DNA of 64,000 nucleotides from Natronomonas halophila (GCF_013391085.1 NZ_CP058334.1:1984001-2048000), one strand, 5' to 3'; numbered from the stretch's first letter, positions 26,015 through 34,966 are shown. Numbers and translations are program-made. Notes: generated by a model not told the origin, from the sequence alone.

Positions 26015-26668
26015 ATGACATCGAATTCAGCTCCGACTGACGTGACTCACAATGGAACCGACTGGCAGGTCAACTACGATGTCGACCCGATCGAAATTCG
26101 CGACCCCGTTGCGGAGGCCCTCGGCGTCCTGGAACCGGGCGAGCCGTTCGTCATCACCTACACGGACGCGGTGAAAGAAGCAGGACACTCCTGTCCGACT
26201 GCCTCGGGCGCCTACCGGATTGTCCAACTCGGACTCGATACCCTGTATCCCGATAGCTATCCGGTCCGAAGCGAGGTCGAAGTGCAAGCACCCGGCTCGC
26301 GAGACGACGCGACATACGGCGTGATGAGCCGCATCATCTCGTACGTCACCGGCGCGACCGAAGACGACGGGTTCAGCGGACTTGCCGGCGGCTACGGCGG
26401 GCGCCGCGACCTCCTGCACTTCGATGCGTTTGACACGGACACGACGGACCCGACATTCCGGTTCCGGCGAACCGACACGGACGAGACAGTGCAGGTAACC
26501 TACCACGTCACCGACGTTCCCGACGGTGGGCCCGCAATTGGGAATCTCCAGCAGATTCTCGACGGGACGGCGAGCGAGCAGCAACGGGAGGCCTTCGCTG
26601 ACGCCTGGCACCGCCGCGTACAGGTCGTCCTCAGCGATGAGTCGCTTTTCACCATCGAAACGATGTAG
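26015..26668 (+). CDS. FmdE-like protein
   Basis: The protein has 217 residues. Residues 40-150 resemble FmdE-type domains: FVITYTDAVKEAGHSCPTAS (GHxCPT motif), GAYRIVQLGLDTLYPD, GVMSRIISYVTGA and a Gly-rich GFSGLAGGYGGRRDLL. FmdE-type proteins have been linked to molybdenum or other metal enzymes, but no firm activity is known. It begins 24 bp after the P-type ATPase stop on the same strand, so it belongs to the metal operon. A metal-buffer or maturation role through the GHSC site is inference. Confidence 0.75.
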   Translation: MTSNSAPTDVTHNGTDWQVNYDVDPIEIRDPVAEALGVLEPGEPFVITYTDAVKEAGHSCPTASGAYRIVQLGLDTLYPDSYPVRSEVEVQAPGSRDDATYGVMSRIISYVTGATEDDGFSGLAGGYGGRRDLLHFDAFDTDTTDPTFRFRRTDTDETVQVTYHVTDVPDGGPAIGNLQQILDGTASEQQREAFADAWHRRVQVVLSDESLFTIETM

Positions 26669-26974
26669 CAGGCCCCTGCGTTATAACACGGGATTCGAAC
26701 AAACGACGTAATGTGGCTTTCGCTGCCGCGGATTTCGGTCTTTCACCCGGTAGCGTCACCCCATTAGTTGCCGATGCAGCAGATACCATCATAGATGGTG
26801 TTCGGTCCGTTGAGACCGCATTCAACCTTGACCTGCAGCCCACAAGCGAGCGTTTCCACTTCCGATTCACCTTGGTAAACTTGCAAACGCGACAACAGGG
26901 ACGCTCGCTGTCCGTCGGGTTCTGATGCGATGGTCCCTGTTCTGTGTGGTGGCCGTGGCGATCGGCCATGCCGC
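26669..26974. other. Possible gene remnants, ambiguous strand
   Basis: Both strands have protein-like frames here, and I cannot decide between them. On + a GTG frame at 26713-26925 gives LSPGSVTPLVADAADTIIDG and a run ending LQPTSERFHFRFTLVNL. On - an ATG at 26969 gives MADRHGHHTEQGPSHQNPTD then ERPCCRVCKFTK, but it continues antisense into the FmdE-like gene. At least one is probably a truncated remnant. Confidence 0.35.
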
Positions 26975-27124
26975 TCAGTCCTCCCGTTTTAATCGCTCGC
27001 GCCGGGTTTCGAACTCCTCGTCGGCCAGTTCGCCTCGAGCGTACGCGACGCGCAGTTTTTCAAGCGCAGTGTCCTCACTTCGAGTGTCCACTTGACGGGT
27101 CCCTCGGTACAGGAGATATCCTAC
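26975..27124 (-). pseudogene. C-terminal remnant of a SHOCT-domain protein
   Basis: A minus-strand frame ending TGA at 26975-26977 reads VGYLLYRGTRQVDTRSEDTA then LEKLRVAYARGELADEEFET, RRERLKRED. The last 30 residues are a typical SHOCT domain (short C-terminal domain), normally preceded by two membrane helices, of which only YLL remains. The frame is blocked upstream by TGA 27125-27127 next to the gene at 27121. It is a fragment of a membrane SHOCT protein. Confidence 0.6.
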
Positions 27125-27531
27125 TCAGACGGCGTCCGATATCGATATTTACTGGTGTTTGGTGTCTCTAAAATGGAGAGACATCGGGTGACGAAACCGG
27201 TTAAAACCTGCGCGGCATCGGGATCCAGCGAAACAATGATTCCCTCGTCTGGGCCCTCCGGAAACTGGAAGACTAGACCGTTCTCGTGGATCTCGGCCCG
27301 TGCGTAATTCTCTCCGAGTGGTGGGTAGTCTTCCTCACGAACTAAGGGTTCATCCTTGCGCGCTCGTTCCATGACATCAGGAACTTCCTCGCCGAGCGAA
27401 TCCAGTTGGAGATCGCGACGGACATGAATCGCCTCCCAATCGTCCGCATCGTAGTAGAATGCCGTCCGATATGAGCTACCAGCTCGTTCTTTGACGAATT
27501 GATGGAGCTCCCGATGCTGCTCGCTAATCAT
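27121..27531 (-). CDS. Hypothetical protein (DUF7522-like)
   Basis: The protein has 136 residues with no membrane segments. Segments RAGSSYRTAFYYDADDWEAI, VRRDLQLDSLGEEV and HENGLVFQFPEGPDEGIIVS resemble the haloarchaeal DUF7522 proteins, which are small soluble proteins of unknown role. It is AT-flanked and stands alone just outside the conjugation ATPase. The family call is from memory of the pattern and is moderate. Confidence 0.65.
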   Translation of the reverse strand: MISEQHRELHQFVKERAGSSYRTAFYYDADDWEAIHVRRDLQLDSLGEEVPDVMERARKDEPLVREEDYPPLGENYARAEIHENGLVFQFPEGPDEGIIVSLDPDAAQVLTGFVTRCLSILETPNTSKYRYRTPSE

Positions 27532-27921
27532 ACCTAGATATTTCTATCCTTTTGTGTTTATATTTTTCTAATAGTTTACCCAAATAATCACACACGGTGT
27601 GAATAAATCGAACTTACAAGAGACGGTCCGAAGATTTCATACAAAACTGGAGGGCTCATCCGAACCAACACGGATTGCCTTCCGAGTGATGCAGTCGAAG
27701 AGGCCACAAAACCTATTCCCAACCTGAAGTACCTCTCTCAGTACGTCGGTGGGCAACTGGTAGGGGTACCGGCGTTTCTGCCCACCAACAGTTGATTCGA
27801 TAGCTGTCGGTATGAGCGCGTAGAACTCCAAGAAGTACCTGTCCTGCATCAGCTATCGTCAAAAGTCATACCCAGCGATAATCTTAATTCAAATTATTAG
27901 TATGATGAATTTGAGCGCAAA
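27532..27921. other. AT-rich interval left of the conjugation ATPase
   Basis: No firm gene. A minus-strand frame 27637-27849 could encode 70 residues (MQDRYFLEFYALIPTAIEST...), but it lacks recognisable features. The interval is AT-rich at both ends and contains cacacggtgtg (27591-27601), a perfect 11-bp odd palindrome (CACAC-G-GTGTG shape). It may hold the left end of the integrated element; no att repeat was identified. Confidence 0.35.
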
Positions 27922-30900
27922 ATGACGACGTCAATCTCGTCTGTCGATAACGCGAGATACACCGTCTACCGGATAATTCCGAGCGAAGAGCATCTTGATG
28001 CTGACGCACTCCGGGATGTGTTCGAACGCCTCCACAGTGTGGACACCTCCTCTCGGTTCGGATTCTGTCTCCTCACTCAGGCCGACCGGATCGAATATTA
28101 TGCGTTCGCCGACTCCGAATATCGCAATACAGTCGAACATACGCTCCGGGGACTATTCCCTGATAGCGCACGAATTGAAACGACGGAACTGCCACCCGAA
28201 TTCGAAATCGAGGAGCCGACCGCAGCACTGGAACTCCACGGCTGGGGCGATCGACAGGACGACTGGCAAACCCGCCTTCGTCCGGTCGTTCGTGAAAATG
28301 CCACCCCACAGTTCCCGCTTGCTGCTGTCGTCAATACGTTAACCGAAGCCGAATCGACGGTCGCCTACCAAGCCGTCTTCTCCCCGAAGCGGGACTGGCG
28401 AGCCGACGCTCAAGTTCGCATCGAACAACTCAAACGGAACACCGACACTCCCAGTCAACGATTCTTCGACTTCCTCCAGGGCGAGTACGACCCCGATCCC
28501 GAGTTCGAGGACGCTAGCCCGGAACATCAGGACCGTATCGAATCGATCGAAGCGATGGATGCGCGTCGATCCTTCGTGGTCAACGTTCGTGCTATTGCTG
28601 ATGGCCCTGACGCCGAGGCAGTTTTGGAGGAAATCACCACGGTGTTCGGTCCGGTCGGTGGGGACTTCTACGAACCCACTGCACGCGTCTACACCGACTC
28701 GGAACGGACTGAAACCGTCGCCTCTCAACTCCGGGCCGCTGAGTGTATCGAGGAACTCCCGTTCCGAACGCGTCTCAAACAGCGGCTGCCCGTCACGGCG
28801 AACGTTTCACCAGCGATCGTTGCGGACCCACTTACTGCCCCGAACTTCTGTCTGCTCGATGGGGCGTCGCTGACCGCCGAAGGCCGTCGGGCACTCGAAA
28901 CAACGCCGAACGAACAGACGGGAATCCCGCGGCCCAACGACGACATACTGGCACAGTACGACGAGGGCATGCTCCTCGGGCGGCCACTCACGACCGACGA
29001 TCAACCGACTGACCCACCAGTATCGCTGCCGCCGTCGCTACAGCCTCTCCATGCCGCCTGGTTCGGGAAAACCGGCTCCGGGAAATCAACGTCGCTGATC
29101 AACGCTATCCTCGAGAACCACGGCGCCACCGAGGGCGCGGATATCCTTATCGACCCGAAAGGCGACGGGATGCCCGTCGAGTACCTACGTGCGCACTACG
29201 CCAAATACGGCGACCTCGATGATGTCTACTACTTCGACTGCACCGAAACGTTGCCGGCAATCTCGTTTTTTGACATCCGCGATCAACTGGCGGACGGCAT
29301 CGACCGCACGACGGCCGTCGAAGACGTCGTCGACCACTATATCGAGATTCTCATCGGAATCATGGGTCGGGACCGCTTCGAGCAGGCGGTCCGTTCGCCG
29401 GACATCATCAAATACCTCGTCAAGGCGATGTTCGACCCGGTCCACGGCGACGACGCCTTCGCACATCGCGACTTGGAGGACGCGGCAACGCGGATGCACG
29501 AAACCCGCGATGCGCCACCCGTCGTCGACGAAGACCTCCAGCGAATGCTCTCGGGTGTCGCTGCCAACAGCAAGCGCTCCTTCGACGAACTCATGCAGGG
29601 GGTTGCAAACCGTATCGAGAAGATCCCGCTCGATGACCGCCTCGGGCAACTCTTCAATCACGTACCCGAAGGCGACGATCCGAAGTTTGACTTCCGGGAA
29701 ATCCTCGACGAGGACGCGGTCGTCATCGTCGACACGGGCGGCCTCCGTCCGGCGAGCCAGCGGACCATCACGCTTGTCCTCCTGTCGGCGCTGTGGAGCG
29801 CGCTACAGCGTCGAACACGAGCGGCCGATACGGACGACCACCCGCTCGTGAACCTATACCTGGAGGAGGCTGCGTCCATCGCGACCTCCGGACTACTGTC
29901 GGACCTGCTTGCCCAGTCGCGGTCCTTCGGGCTCTCGATAACGCTGGCGATGCAGTTCCCCGCACAGCTTCGGCAGGCCGACAACGAGGCCTACGCTGAG
30001 GTCCTCAACAACGTCTCGACGATTATCACGGGCAACGTCGCCGTCGACGACGACCTCGCCAGGCGACTCGCCACGGAGGACATGCCGCCCAGCGAGGTCG
30101 CGAACCGCTTGCGAGCGATTCGTCGCGGCCAGTGGTTCGTGTCGCTGCCGTCGGCCTTCGACGTCGAGGAACCCCGGCCGTTCCTGCTCAAGAGCGCGCC
30201 GCTGCCGCCCGGCCATCCTGATGGAGATAACACGTTTTTGGCGGCCGAGGAGACGGCGTTCGAGGCTGCCTTCGACGTCGTTCGCGACCGGACGCGCCTC
30301 GACCACGGCATCGATATCGCGATGAACACGCGTCAGGCGACGATGGAACGGCATGCCTCGAGTGAGGCCAGCATCGATTCCGAACCCACTGCCGAGGACT
30401 TAGAGTCCGCACCGGAAGTCGATACGGACGCTCGTGTTGACTCCGCACTGCCGTATACGAAACGGCTTCCAGAGGTAGTCGACTACGACGGCGAAGCTCA
30501 CGCACTCGTTTGCGGCGCTTGTGAGACGCGCTATGACCCGACGAGCGATGGGATGCGTCACGCGATACGGTGCTGTAACACGATTGAGGACGTCGACCGC
30601 GACAATATCCCGATCTGCGAACTCAATCTCAAACTCTCAGTTGACGAGCGTCGACAGAGCCCATACACCGACGCACAGTTGCGATTCCTGCAGGCAGTCT
30701 ATGCGGCCCACCAGCGGCGCTTCGACCCGGAACTGGAGTACGACCTCCTGTATGATAGCATGGTCCGCCTACAGGAGTACGTCGGCGTCGACAACCCCGA
30801 AGTACAGGAACTGCTGGACGCGGACCTGCTTTCCGAGGATTGTTCGTATCCACACAAGCTCTATACCGTCACGCCGGAGGGTCGGGAAGCCGCCAACATC

Positions 30901-31392
30901 AGTCATCGTGAAGGAGTCGCCCACGGCGATGGAAAGGGTGATCTGAGCGAATCCTCCCTGCACGTCGGGATGGTCGAACTCGGTCGGCGGTATATCGAAC
31001 AGACGTTCGTCGAGGACGACGACTCCGAGGCCGTCGATGCCGTGAGCTATCACGAGGTCGACGACTACCGACTTGATGCCGCTGGGTTGGATGCCGACGG
31101 CGAGGTCGTCGTTACGATGGAAGCCGAACGGTCGAATCACGACACGCTCCGAGCGGTCCCGGAGGATTACGACAAGATGGCCAACCACGATCCGGAGGCC
31201 GCCATCTGGGTCGTCAAGAACCGTGACGGTGCGCACGACGTCCTCGATGCGCTCAATAACCCACCTGAGGGCGAGGCACGCGTCGAAAAAGAGTACAGTC
31301 GAAGTTCACCGCCACAGCAGTTCAAGATCGACGAGCCCGGGCTGACGGACGTGTTTACCTTCCAGTATCTCCGGGATACGATACTGGAGTGA
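27922..31392 (+). CDS. Type IV secretion/conjugation ATPase (TraD/HerA-like) with extra C-terminal domains
   Basis: The protein has 1156 residues. Residues 1-330 form an N-terminal domain of mixed alpha/beta. Walker A GKTGSGKS lies at 382-389. A DPKGDGM motif follows, and the Walker B-like VNLYLEEA has E648/E649, then LLAQSRSFGLSITLAMQFPAQLR, the sensor stretch of TraG/VirD4/HerA ATPases. After about residue 820 come a Cys cluster (VCGACETRYDP, RCCNT), a winged-helix-like region, and a last domain EVVVTMEAERSNHD...AAIWVVKN that could be nuclease-like. It would pump DNA across or within the envelope in an integrative element. Transcribed alone, convergent with the primase. Confidence 0.85.
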   Translation: MTTSISSVDNARYTVYRIIPSEEHLDADALRDVFERLHSVDTSSRFGFCLLTQADRIEYYAFADSEYRNTVEHTLRGLFPDSARIETTELPPEFEIEEPTAALELHGWGDRQDDWQTRLRPVVRENATPQFPLAAVVNTLTEAESTVAYQAVFSPKRDWRADAQVRIEQLKRNTDTPSQRFFDFLQGEYDPDPEFEDASPEHQDRIESIEAMDARRSFVVNVRAIADGPDAEAVLEEITTVFGPVGGDFYEPTARVYTDSERTETVASQLRAAECIEELPFRTRLKQRLPVTANVSPAIVADPLTAPNFCLLDGASLTAEGRRALETTPNEQTGIPRPNDDILAQYDEGMLLGRPLTTDDQPTDPPVSLPPSLQPLHAAWFGKTGSGKSTSLINAILENHGATEGADILIDPKGDGMPVEYLRAHYAKYGDLDDVYYFDCTETLPAISFFDIRDQLADGIDRTTAVEDVVDHYIEILIGIMGRDRFEQAVRSPDIIKYLVKAMFDPVHGDDAFAHRDLEDAATRMHETRDAPPVVDEDLQRMLSGVAANSKRSFDELMQGVANRIEKIPLDDRLGQLFNHVPEGDDPKFDFREILDEDAVVIVDTGGLRPASQRTITLVLLSALWSALQRRTRAADTDDHPLVNLYLEEAASIATSGLLSDLLAQSRSFGLSITLAMQFPAQLRQADNEAYAEVLNNVSTIITGNVAVDDDLARRLATEDMPPSEVANRLRAIRRGQWFVSLPSAFDVEEPRPFLLKSAPLPPGHPDGDNTFLAAEETAFEAAFDVVRDRTRLDHGIDIAMNTRQATMERHASSEASIDSEPTAEDLESAPEVDTDARVDSALPYTKRLPEVVDYDGEAHALVCGACETRYDPTSDGMRHAIRCCNTIEDVDRDNIPICELNLKLSVDERRQSPYTDAQLRFLQAVYAAHQRRFDPELEYDLLYDSMVRLQEYVGVDNPEVQELLDADLLSEDCSYPHKLYTVTPEGREAANISHREGVAHGDGKGDLSESSLHVGMVELGRRYIEQTFVEDDDSEAVDAVSYHEVDDYRLDAAGLDADGEVVVTMEAERSNHDTLRAVPEDYDKMANHDPEAAIWVVKNRDGAHDVLDALNNPPEGEARVEKEYSRSSPPQQFKIDEPGLTDVFTFQYLRDTILE

Positions 31393-31409
31393 CTCTCGAC
31401 CCGAGATTG

Positions 31410-32546
31410 CTACCGCCAATCGAATAGCGACCCGCTCGATTCGCGTTCTTCTTCTAATTCTGCTTCGAGGGCTTTCCGTCGGGCGCGTTCCTTCTCCAGT
31501 TCGGCCTGTAACTCCGCTTTCTCTTCGAGAACGTCGCTCAGGCGTTGCTCCAGTTCTTCGATTCGTTCGAGCCGCTCTCGTTCTCGAGAATCGCGAGAGG
31601 TCGACTCCTGTGGCTGTTGCGTGGGTTGCGTGTCTGCTTCGTCGAATTCACTGGATGGATCGTAGAACTCGCTCGTTCCAGCGATGGCCCGCTCGATCGT
31701 TTTCTCGCCGTAGGTACTCCCGTCGGCGAAGTGTTGCTCGTCCCATTTCTCACGCATCAGCCCCGAGTCCCGGAATAGCCGATTGATCTGCCGGGCATCA
31801 CCGCCGGTCCAGAAGGCCAGCAGCGAACACAACGCCATGTCCGCTTCCGACTGGCTCTCGTATCCGGCTGTGTTGCCGCGATACAAGGCTTCGAACTTCT
31901 CCCCGTTTGCGGCGTTCTTCGCCTTCTGGAGGAGTTCTTCGTCATCGAGGGAGCGATTTACCTGCTTGTTGTCGACATTCTTCGATTCTGATGTCTGCTG
32001 TTCGTCGGGCGCGAGATACTCGTCATAGACGGCTGTAAGTGCGTCTTCCCGTTCCTTGATCGCTTCAGGCGTTCCGTCGACGTGGTCAGCAGTTACGGTG
32101 AAAAAGCGCGCCGTCTCGTAGAGTTCCAGCTCGCCCTTGCGATTGCGGCCCTCCGGAAGCGAGCCAGCCACGAGCACATGATAACCGGTGCCGGAGGGAC
32201 TAACCTCAGTAAAGGAATCGAGCGTCTCGATGACGTCTTTGGCCCACGCTTCGGGTTGCCCCGTCTCCGGGTCTCGGCAGTCGTCGAGATCGACACCCAC
32301 AATCGAGTCCGAATCGGTAAACACGAAGCCGAGGCCGTCCTCCTGCCCGAACTGCACTTGCTCACGAGCCGTCTCGAATGCCGCCCACGTCTCCGCGTCG
32401 GTCGTCGACGCGAACTCTCCGGTGGTCGGGTCGATCGGAATCTTCGTCGTTTTTCCATCACGCTCTTCCGCACGCCAACAGAGCCACTGGTCGTACTCCA
32501 AGAGCGTGTCCGGGATCTCGTCTTGGTCTGGCAGCGACTCCGACAT
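31410..32546 (-). CDS. Primase-polymerase of phage NrS-1 type with C-terminal coiled coil
   Basis: The protein has 378 residues. Residues 1-180 form a prim-pol fold: YDQWLCWRAEERDGKTTKIP, GLGFVFTDSDSIVGVDLDDC (catalytic acidic residues in DLDDC) and SPSGTGYHVLV, as in the NrS-1 polymerase and plasmid prim-pols. Residues 210-300 form the helix-bundle domain (ADMALCSLLAFWTGGDARQI). The last 65 residues are a Glu/Arg-rich coiled coil. No helicase domain follows, so an external helicase must be recruited. It probably primes replication of the element from the repeat region just upstream (32600-33150). Confidence 0.82.
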   Translation of the reverse strand: MSESLPDQDEIPDTLLEYDQWLCWRAEERDGKTTKIPIDPTTGEFASTTDAETWAAFETAREQVQFGQEDGLGFVFTDSDSIVGVDLDDCRDPETGQPEAWAKDVIETLDSFTEVSPSGTGYHVLVAGSLPEGRNRKGELELYETARFFTVTADHVDGTPEAIKEREDALTAVYDEYLAPDEQQTSESKNVDNKQVNRSLDDEELLQKAKNAANGEKFEALYRGNTAGYESQSEADMALCSLLAFWTGGDARQINRLFRDSGLMREKWDEQHFADGSTYGEKTIERAIAGTSEFYDPSSEFDEADTQPTQQPQESTSRDSRERERLERIEELEQRLSDVLEEKAELQAELEKERARRKALEAELEEERESSGSLFDWR

Positions 32547-33360
32547 TTAATTTCTGATTGTATATTAATAACTAAAGAATTCTGTTCGTGGCGGTAGTTG
32601 CGATTCCTACACCCCCTGCTGAACGAGTGTACGGTAGTGTAAATGGGTGTAACGCCTGATTTATTGAGTATACGGTCGTTCCGAACGCCGCAATGTGAGT
32701 TCAACCTCACTGTGTAGCGGGGGGATTGGTGATTGCACTACACCGCTAACAGTTGGATTCACACGCGATATCGGTACCCCTCGGTTTCGGGTCGAGAGAG
32801 GTCCTCCAATAGCTACGGTACCGCTGACTGTTCGATAGCCACGGGTGTAGACTGGCAGTAGATCAATCGTAACGACAGTAGACGGTAATCCTGAAACCCC
32901 GATACACCCCCGGATGTATGGGGGTGTATCGCCGGTTTTCCAATTTTGAAATAACCGGTATACTGGCCAGTTTACTGTCTCGCATAGCCGCCGTTGATTG
33001 GGTTCGGGACGCTTAGCCGTTCCTTGGGACGTTTGTTGATAACCGATCTGAAATACCTCTGTTATCGTTCGTCGTGTGCCGCATCGCTTTGCTCACATCT
33101 GAAGTCACATCTCTCATTGCGGACGGCTCTGTAATCGTACACCCCCTTGTAGCGGGTTTACAGCCGACTTAACGCCTGAAATCACCGTATCTAACCGTGT
33201 ATTGTGTGGGGCTTCTGCCCCGTATATTACAAACAGTGTACCGACTCTCCGACCGGTCGAATATTTATTACTGAATAGGAGGCCAGAGACCCTCGGCCGA
33301 CGCCCTGGTGGTTTTATTTGGCCGTGTACGGGTGGCGGCCAACTCGGGTCGTTCAAAACC
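32547..33360. other. Noncoding region with TACACCCCC iteron-like repeats (candidate replication origin)
   Basis: No gene is supported in this 0.8 kb between the divergent primase and recombinase genes. TACACCCCC occurs at 32608-32616, 32903-32911 and 33138-33146. Its complement GGGGGTGTA occurs at 32920-32928, and shorter GGGTGTA copies at 32645-32651 and 32843-32849. A perfect 11-bp inverted repeat GATACACCCCC (32901-32911) / GGGGGTGTATC (32920-32930) lies in the middle. Repeats of this kind next to a primase suggest a replication origin or partition or regulatory site. Confidence 0.5.
32901..32930. repeat. Perfect 11-bp inverted repeat GATACACCCCC/GGGGGTGTATC
   Basis: The two arms are exact complements separated by 8 bp (ggatgtat). 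As DNA it is a two-fold binding site; as RNA it would be a strong hairpin. It contains the TACACCCCC unit that recurs through 32600-33150. Confidence 0.7.
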
Positions 33361-33822
33361 ATGAGTCAGAAGACAACAGATCCAGACGGTCGACTCGGCG
33401 TCTACAAGCAGTTCAGCGATGTTCCTGAACGACATCGGCTAGAATCCTACCACGACCAGTACCAAGGTCGAGATCTGTGGGGTGAATTCCTAATTGAGGT
33501 CTATTTTCCACAGCACAACGCCTATCAGACACAACAGGAAGCGCGTCGAACCGGTCGCAAATGGCGGCGTGTCATGGACGAACGCGGACGACACCATGCA
33601 CTTGCACGGCCTGCTGATGTCGAATATCTGTGTAGAGAACTCCTTGAGAACGTAACTCCCCTCACTGCCTACAAAACGTATTGGGGGAAGTTAGAACGGT
33701 TCTATGACTGGCTGCTTTGGCATACTGAGCACCCTCATCTGTATAATCCGCTACTAATGGCTGCGAACGAACATGAGGCAGCTGGCGAGATCTGGGAGAC
33801 AAAGATGGAGGAAACACTATGA
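33361..33822 (+). CDS. Recombinase-associated protein with core-binding-like domain
   Basis: The protein has 153 residues from ATG 33361; the frame extends upstream but without family features. LARPADVEYLCRELLENVTP, TAYKTYWGKLERFYDWLLWH and HLYNPLLMAA form the helical SAM-like core-binding pattern of tyrosine recombinases, yet there is no catalytic domain. Its TGA overlaps the ATG of the full recombinase (ATGA at 33819-33822), so both are made together. It may modify site choice or directionality (an excision-type factor). This role is inference. Confidence 0.75.
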   Translation: MSQKTTDPDGRLGVYKQFSDVPERHRLESYHDQYQGRDLWGEFLIEVYFPQHNAYQTQQEARRTGRKWRRVMDERGRHHALARPADVEYLCRELLENVTPLTAYKTYWGKLERFYDWLLWHTEHPHLYNPLLMAANEHEAAGEIWETKMEETL

Positions 33823-34928
33823 GCGACGAAGTCAGCGACGATCCGGAAACCCGGATTGCTGAAGCATTCGATCGTAGCCAGGACCCACTTGCAGCGTTCG
33901 AAGACGAGTTTACCACGGTGGATGTCGATCCGTTTGAACTGTTCGTGATTGAGTCGGTAGAACAGCGCGATCTGGTCGAGACCACCATCGAAGGATATCG
34001 GCGAGTTCACCGACAGTGGTGCCAGTTCATGGAACGTCAGGGTCGTCATCCGGCGTGTCCAAGCGAACGCCATGTTGCGGCGTTCATCGAGCATCTATAC
34101 GAAGACCGAGATAATCATCCGAATACGGCACAGTCGAAACTGAGGCGGCTGAACGAGACCTATCAGTTCTGGCAGCAGTCCCCCGCGTTTCCTCATCCGA
34201 CTGATTTCAATCCGATATCGCTGGCTATGTCGAAGGTCTCGTTCAGTGCTTCGGAGGATCAAAAGGAGTTGCCGCCACTGTCGATGAGCGAAGTTCGGGG
34301 TGTTCTCCAGTCGATTGACGCCCTTCGTGATCAGTTGATAATCTTCCTGCAACTGAAACTTGGCTTGCGAGCCAGTGAACTGACCAATATCCGCATCGAC
34401 GAAATCGCTATTCGATCAGCTACTCTCCGAGAGGCGTATCCTGAACTCGGTTCACACTGGAGTCTGAGTGGTCGGCCAAATACGATCTTCATCCCTCACG
34501 ATAGAGATCGAAACAAGTCCTGTCGACCGCGTGTGTTACCACTGGATGAAGAGACCAGACGGCTTCTGGAACAATACCTGTATCTGCGACCGGATAACGG
34601 TGAGCCGTGGCTCGTGCTCTCGACAGAGGGTCATAACAAACTGTCCCATCACGACGTGAACAATCTCTGGATCGAGTATTTTAGACCGATGTACGAAGAG
34701 ACGAAACACCACCGAGCCGTTGGGAGCCACTTCGGTCGACACTTCTTCACCACGTATTGGCGAATCGAGAACGGAATCGACCGGCAACTACTTCGATATA
34801 TGAGAGGCGACCGAGCTGAAGGAACGTCTATCAAGGACCGTGCCGGTGTAGACGAGTATATTCACACCTACTACGAGGACGTGGAGGACGTCTTTCGGAA
34901 TGAAGGCTACCAGCTTCTGACTGGGTAG
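33819..34928 (+). CDS. Tyrosine recombinase (integrase)
   Basis: The protein has 369 residues. An N-terminal core-binding domain (about 45-150, VETTIEGYRRVHRQWCQFME) precedes the catalytic domain. Catalytic residues appear as Arg in LGLRASELTNIR, the HFGR motif in VGSHFGRHFFTTYW (HxxR), and the Tyr nucleophile near the end in EYIHTYYEDV. It should integrate and excise the element. It is coupled by a 4-bp overlap to the small core-binding-like gene. Just beyond its stop the composition becomes chromosome-like, so the attachment site is probably within the next tens of bases. Confidence 0.92.
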   Translation: MSDEVSDDPETRIAEAFDRSQDPLAAFEDEFTTVDVDPFELFVIESVEQRDLVETTIEGYRRVHRQWCQFMERQGRHPACPSERHVAAFIEHLYEDRDNHPNTAQSKLRRLNETYQFWQQSPAFPHPTDFNPISLAMSKVSFSASEDQKELPPLSMSEVRGVLQSIDALRDQLIIFLQLKLGLRASELTNIRIDEIAIRSATLREAYPELGSHWSLSGRPNTIFIPHDRDRNKSCRPRVLPLDEETRRLLEQYLYLRPDNGEPWLVLSTEGHNKLSHHDVNNLWIEYFRPMYEETKHHRAVGSHFGRHFFTTYWRIENGIDRQLLRYMRGDRAEGTSIKDRAGVDEYIHTYYEDVEDVFRNEGYQLLTG

Positions 34929-34966
34929 CCCGTCCGCCTTTTCGCCCATCACCGTATCGCGTCGCC

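Larger units (their letters stand above)
27922..34928. mobile_element. Integrative element core (conjugation ATPase, prim-pol, iteron-like region, recombinase pair)
   Basis: These genes form the usual backbone of a haloarchaeal integrated plasmid or conjugative element: DNA-transfer ATPase, replication primase with adjacent iterated repeats, and a tyrosine recombinase at the edge. Composition shifts sharply to GC-rich chromosome-like DNA right after the recombinase stop. The right limit is thus near 34.93 kb; the left limit is unknown and may lie outside the window. Confidence 0.6.

Noticed and set aside
27637-27849. 70-codon minus-strand frame as a gene
   Set aside because: No family pattern, no convincing start signal; kept only as a note for the interval.
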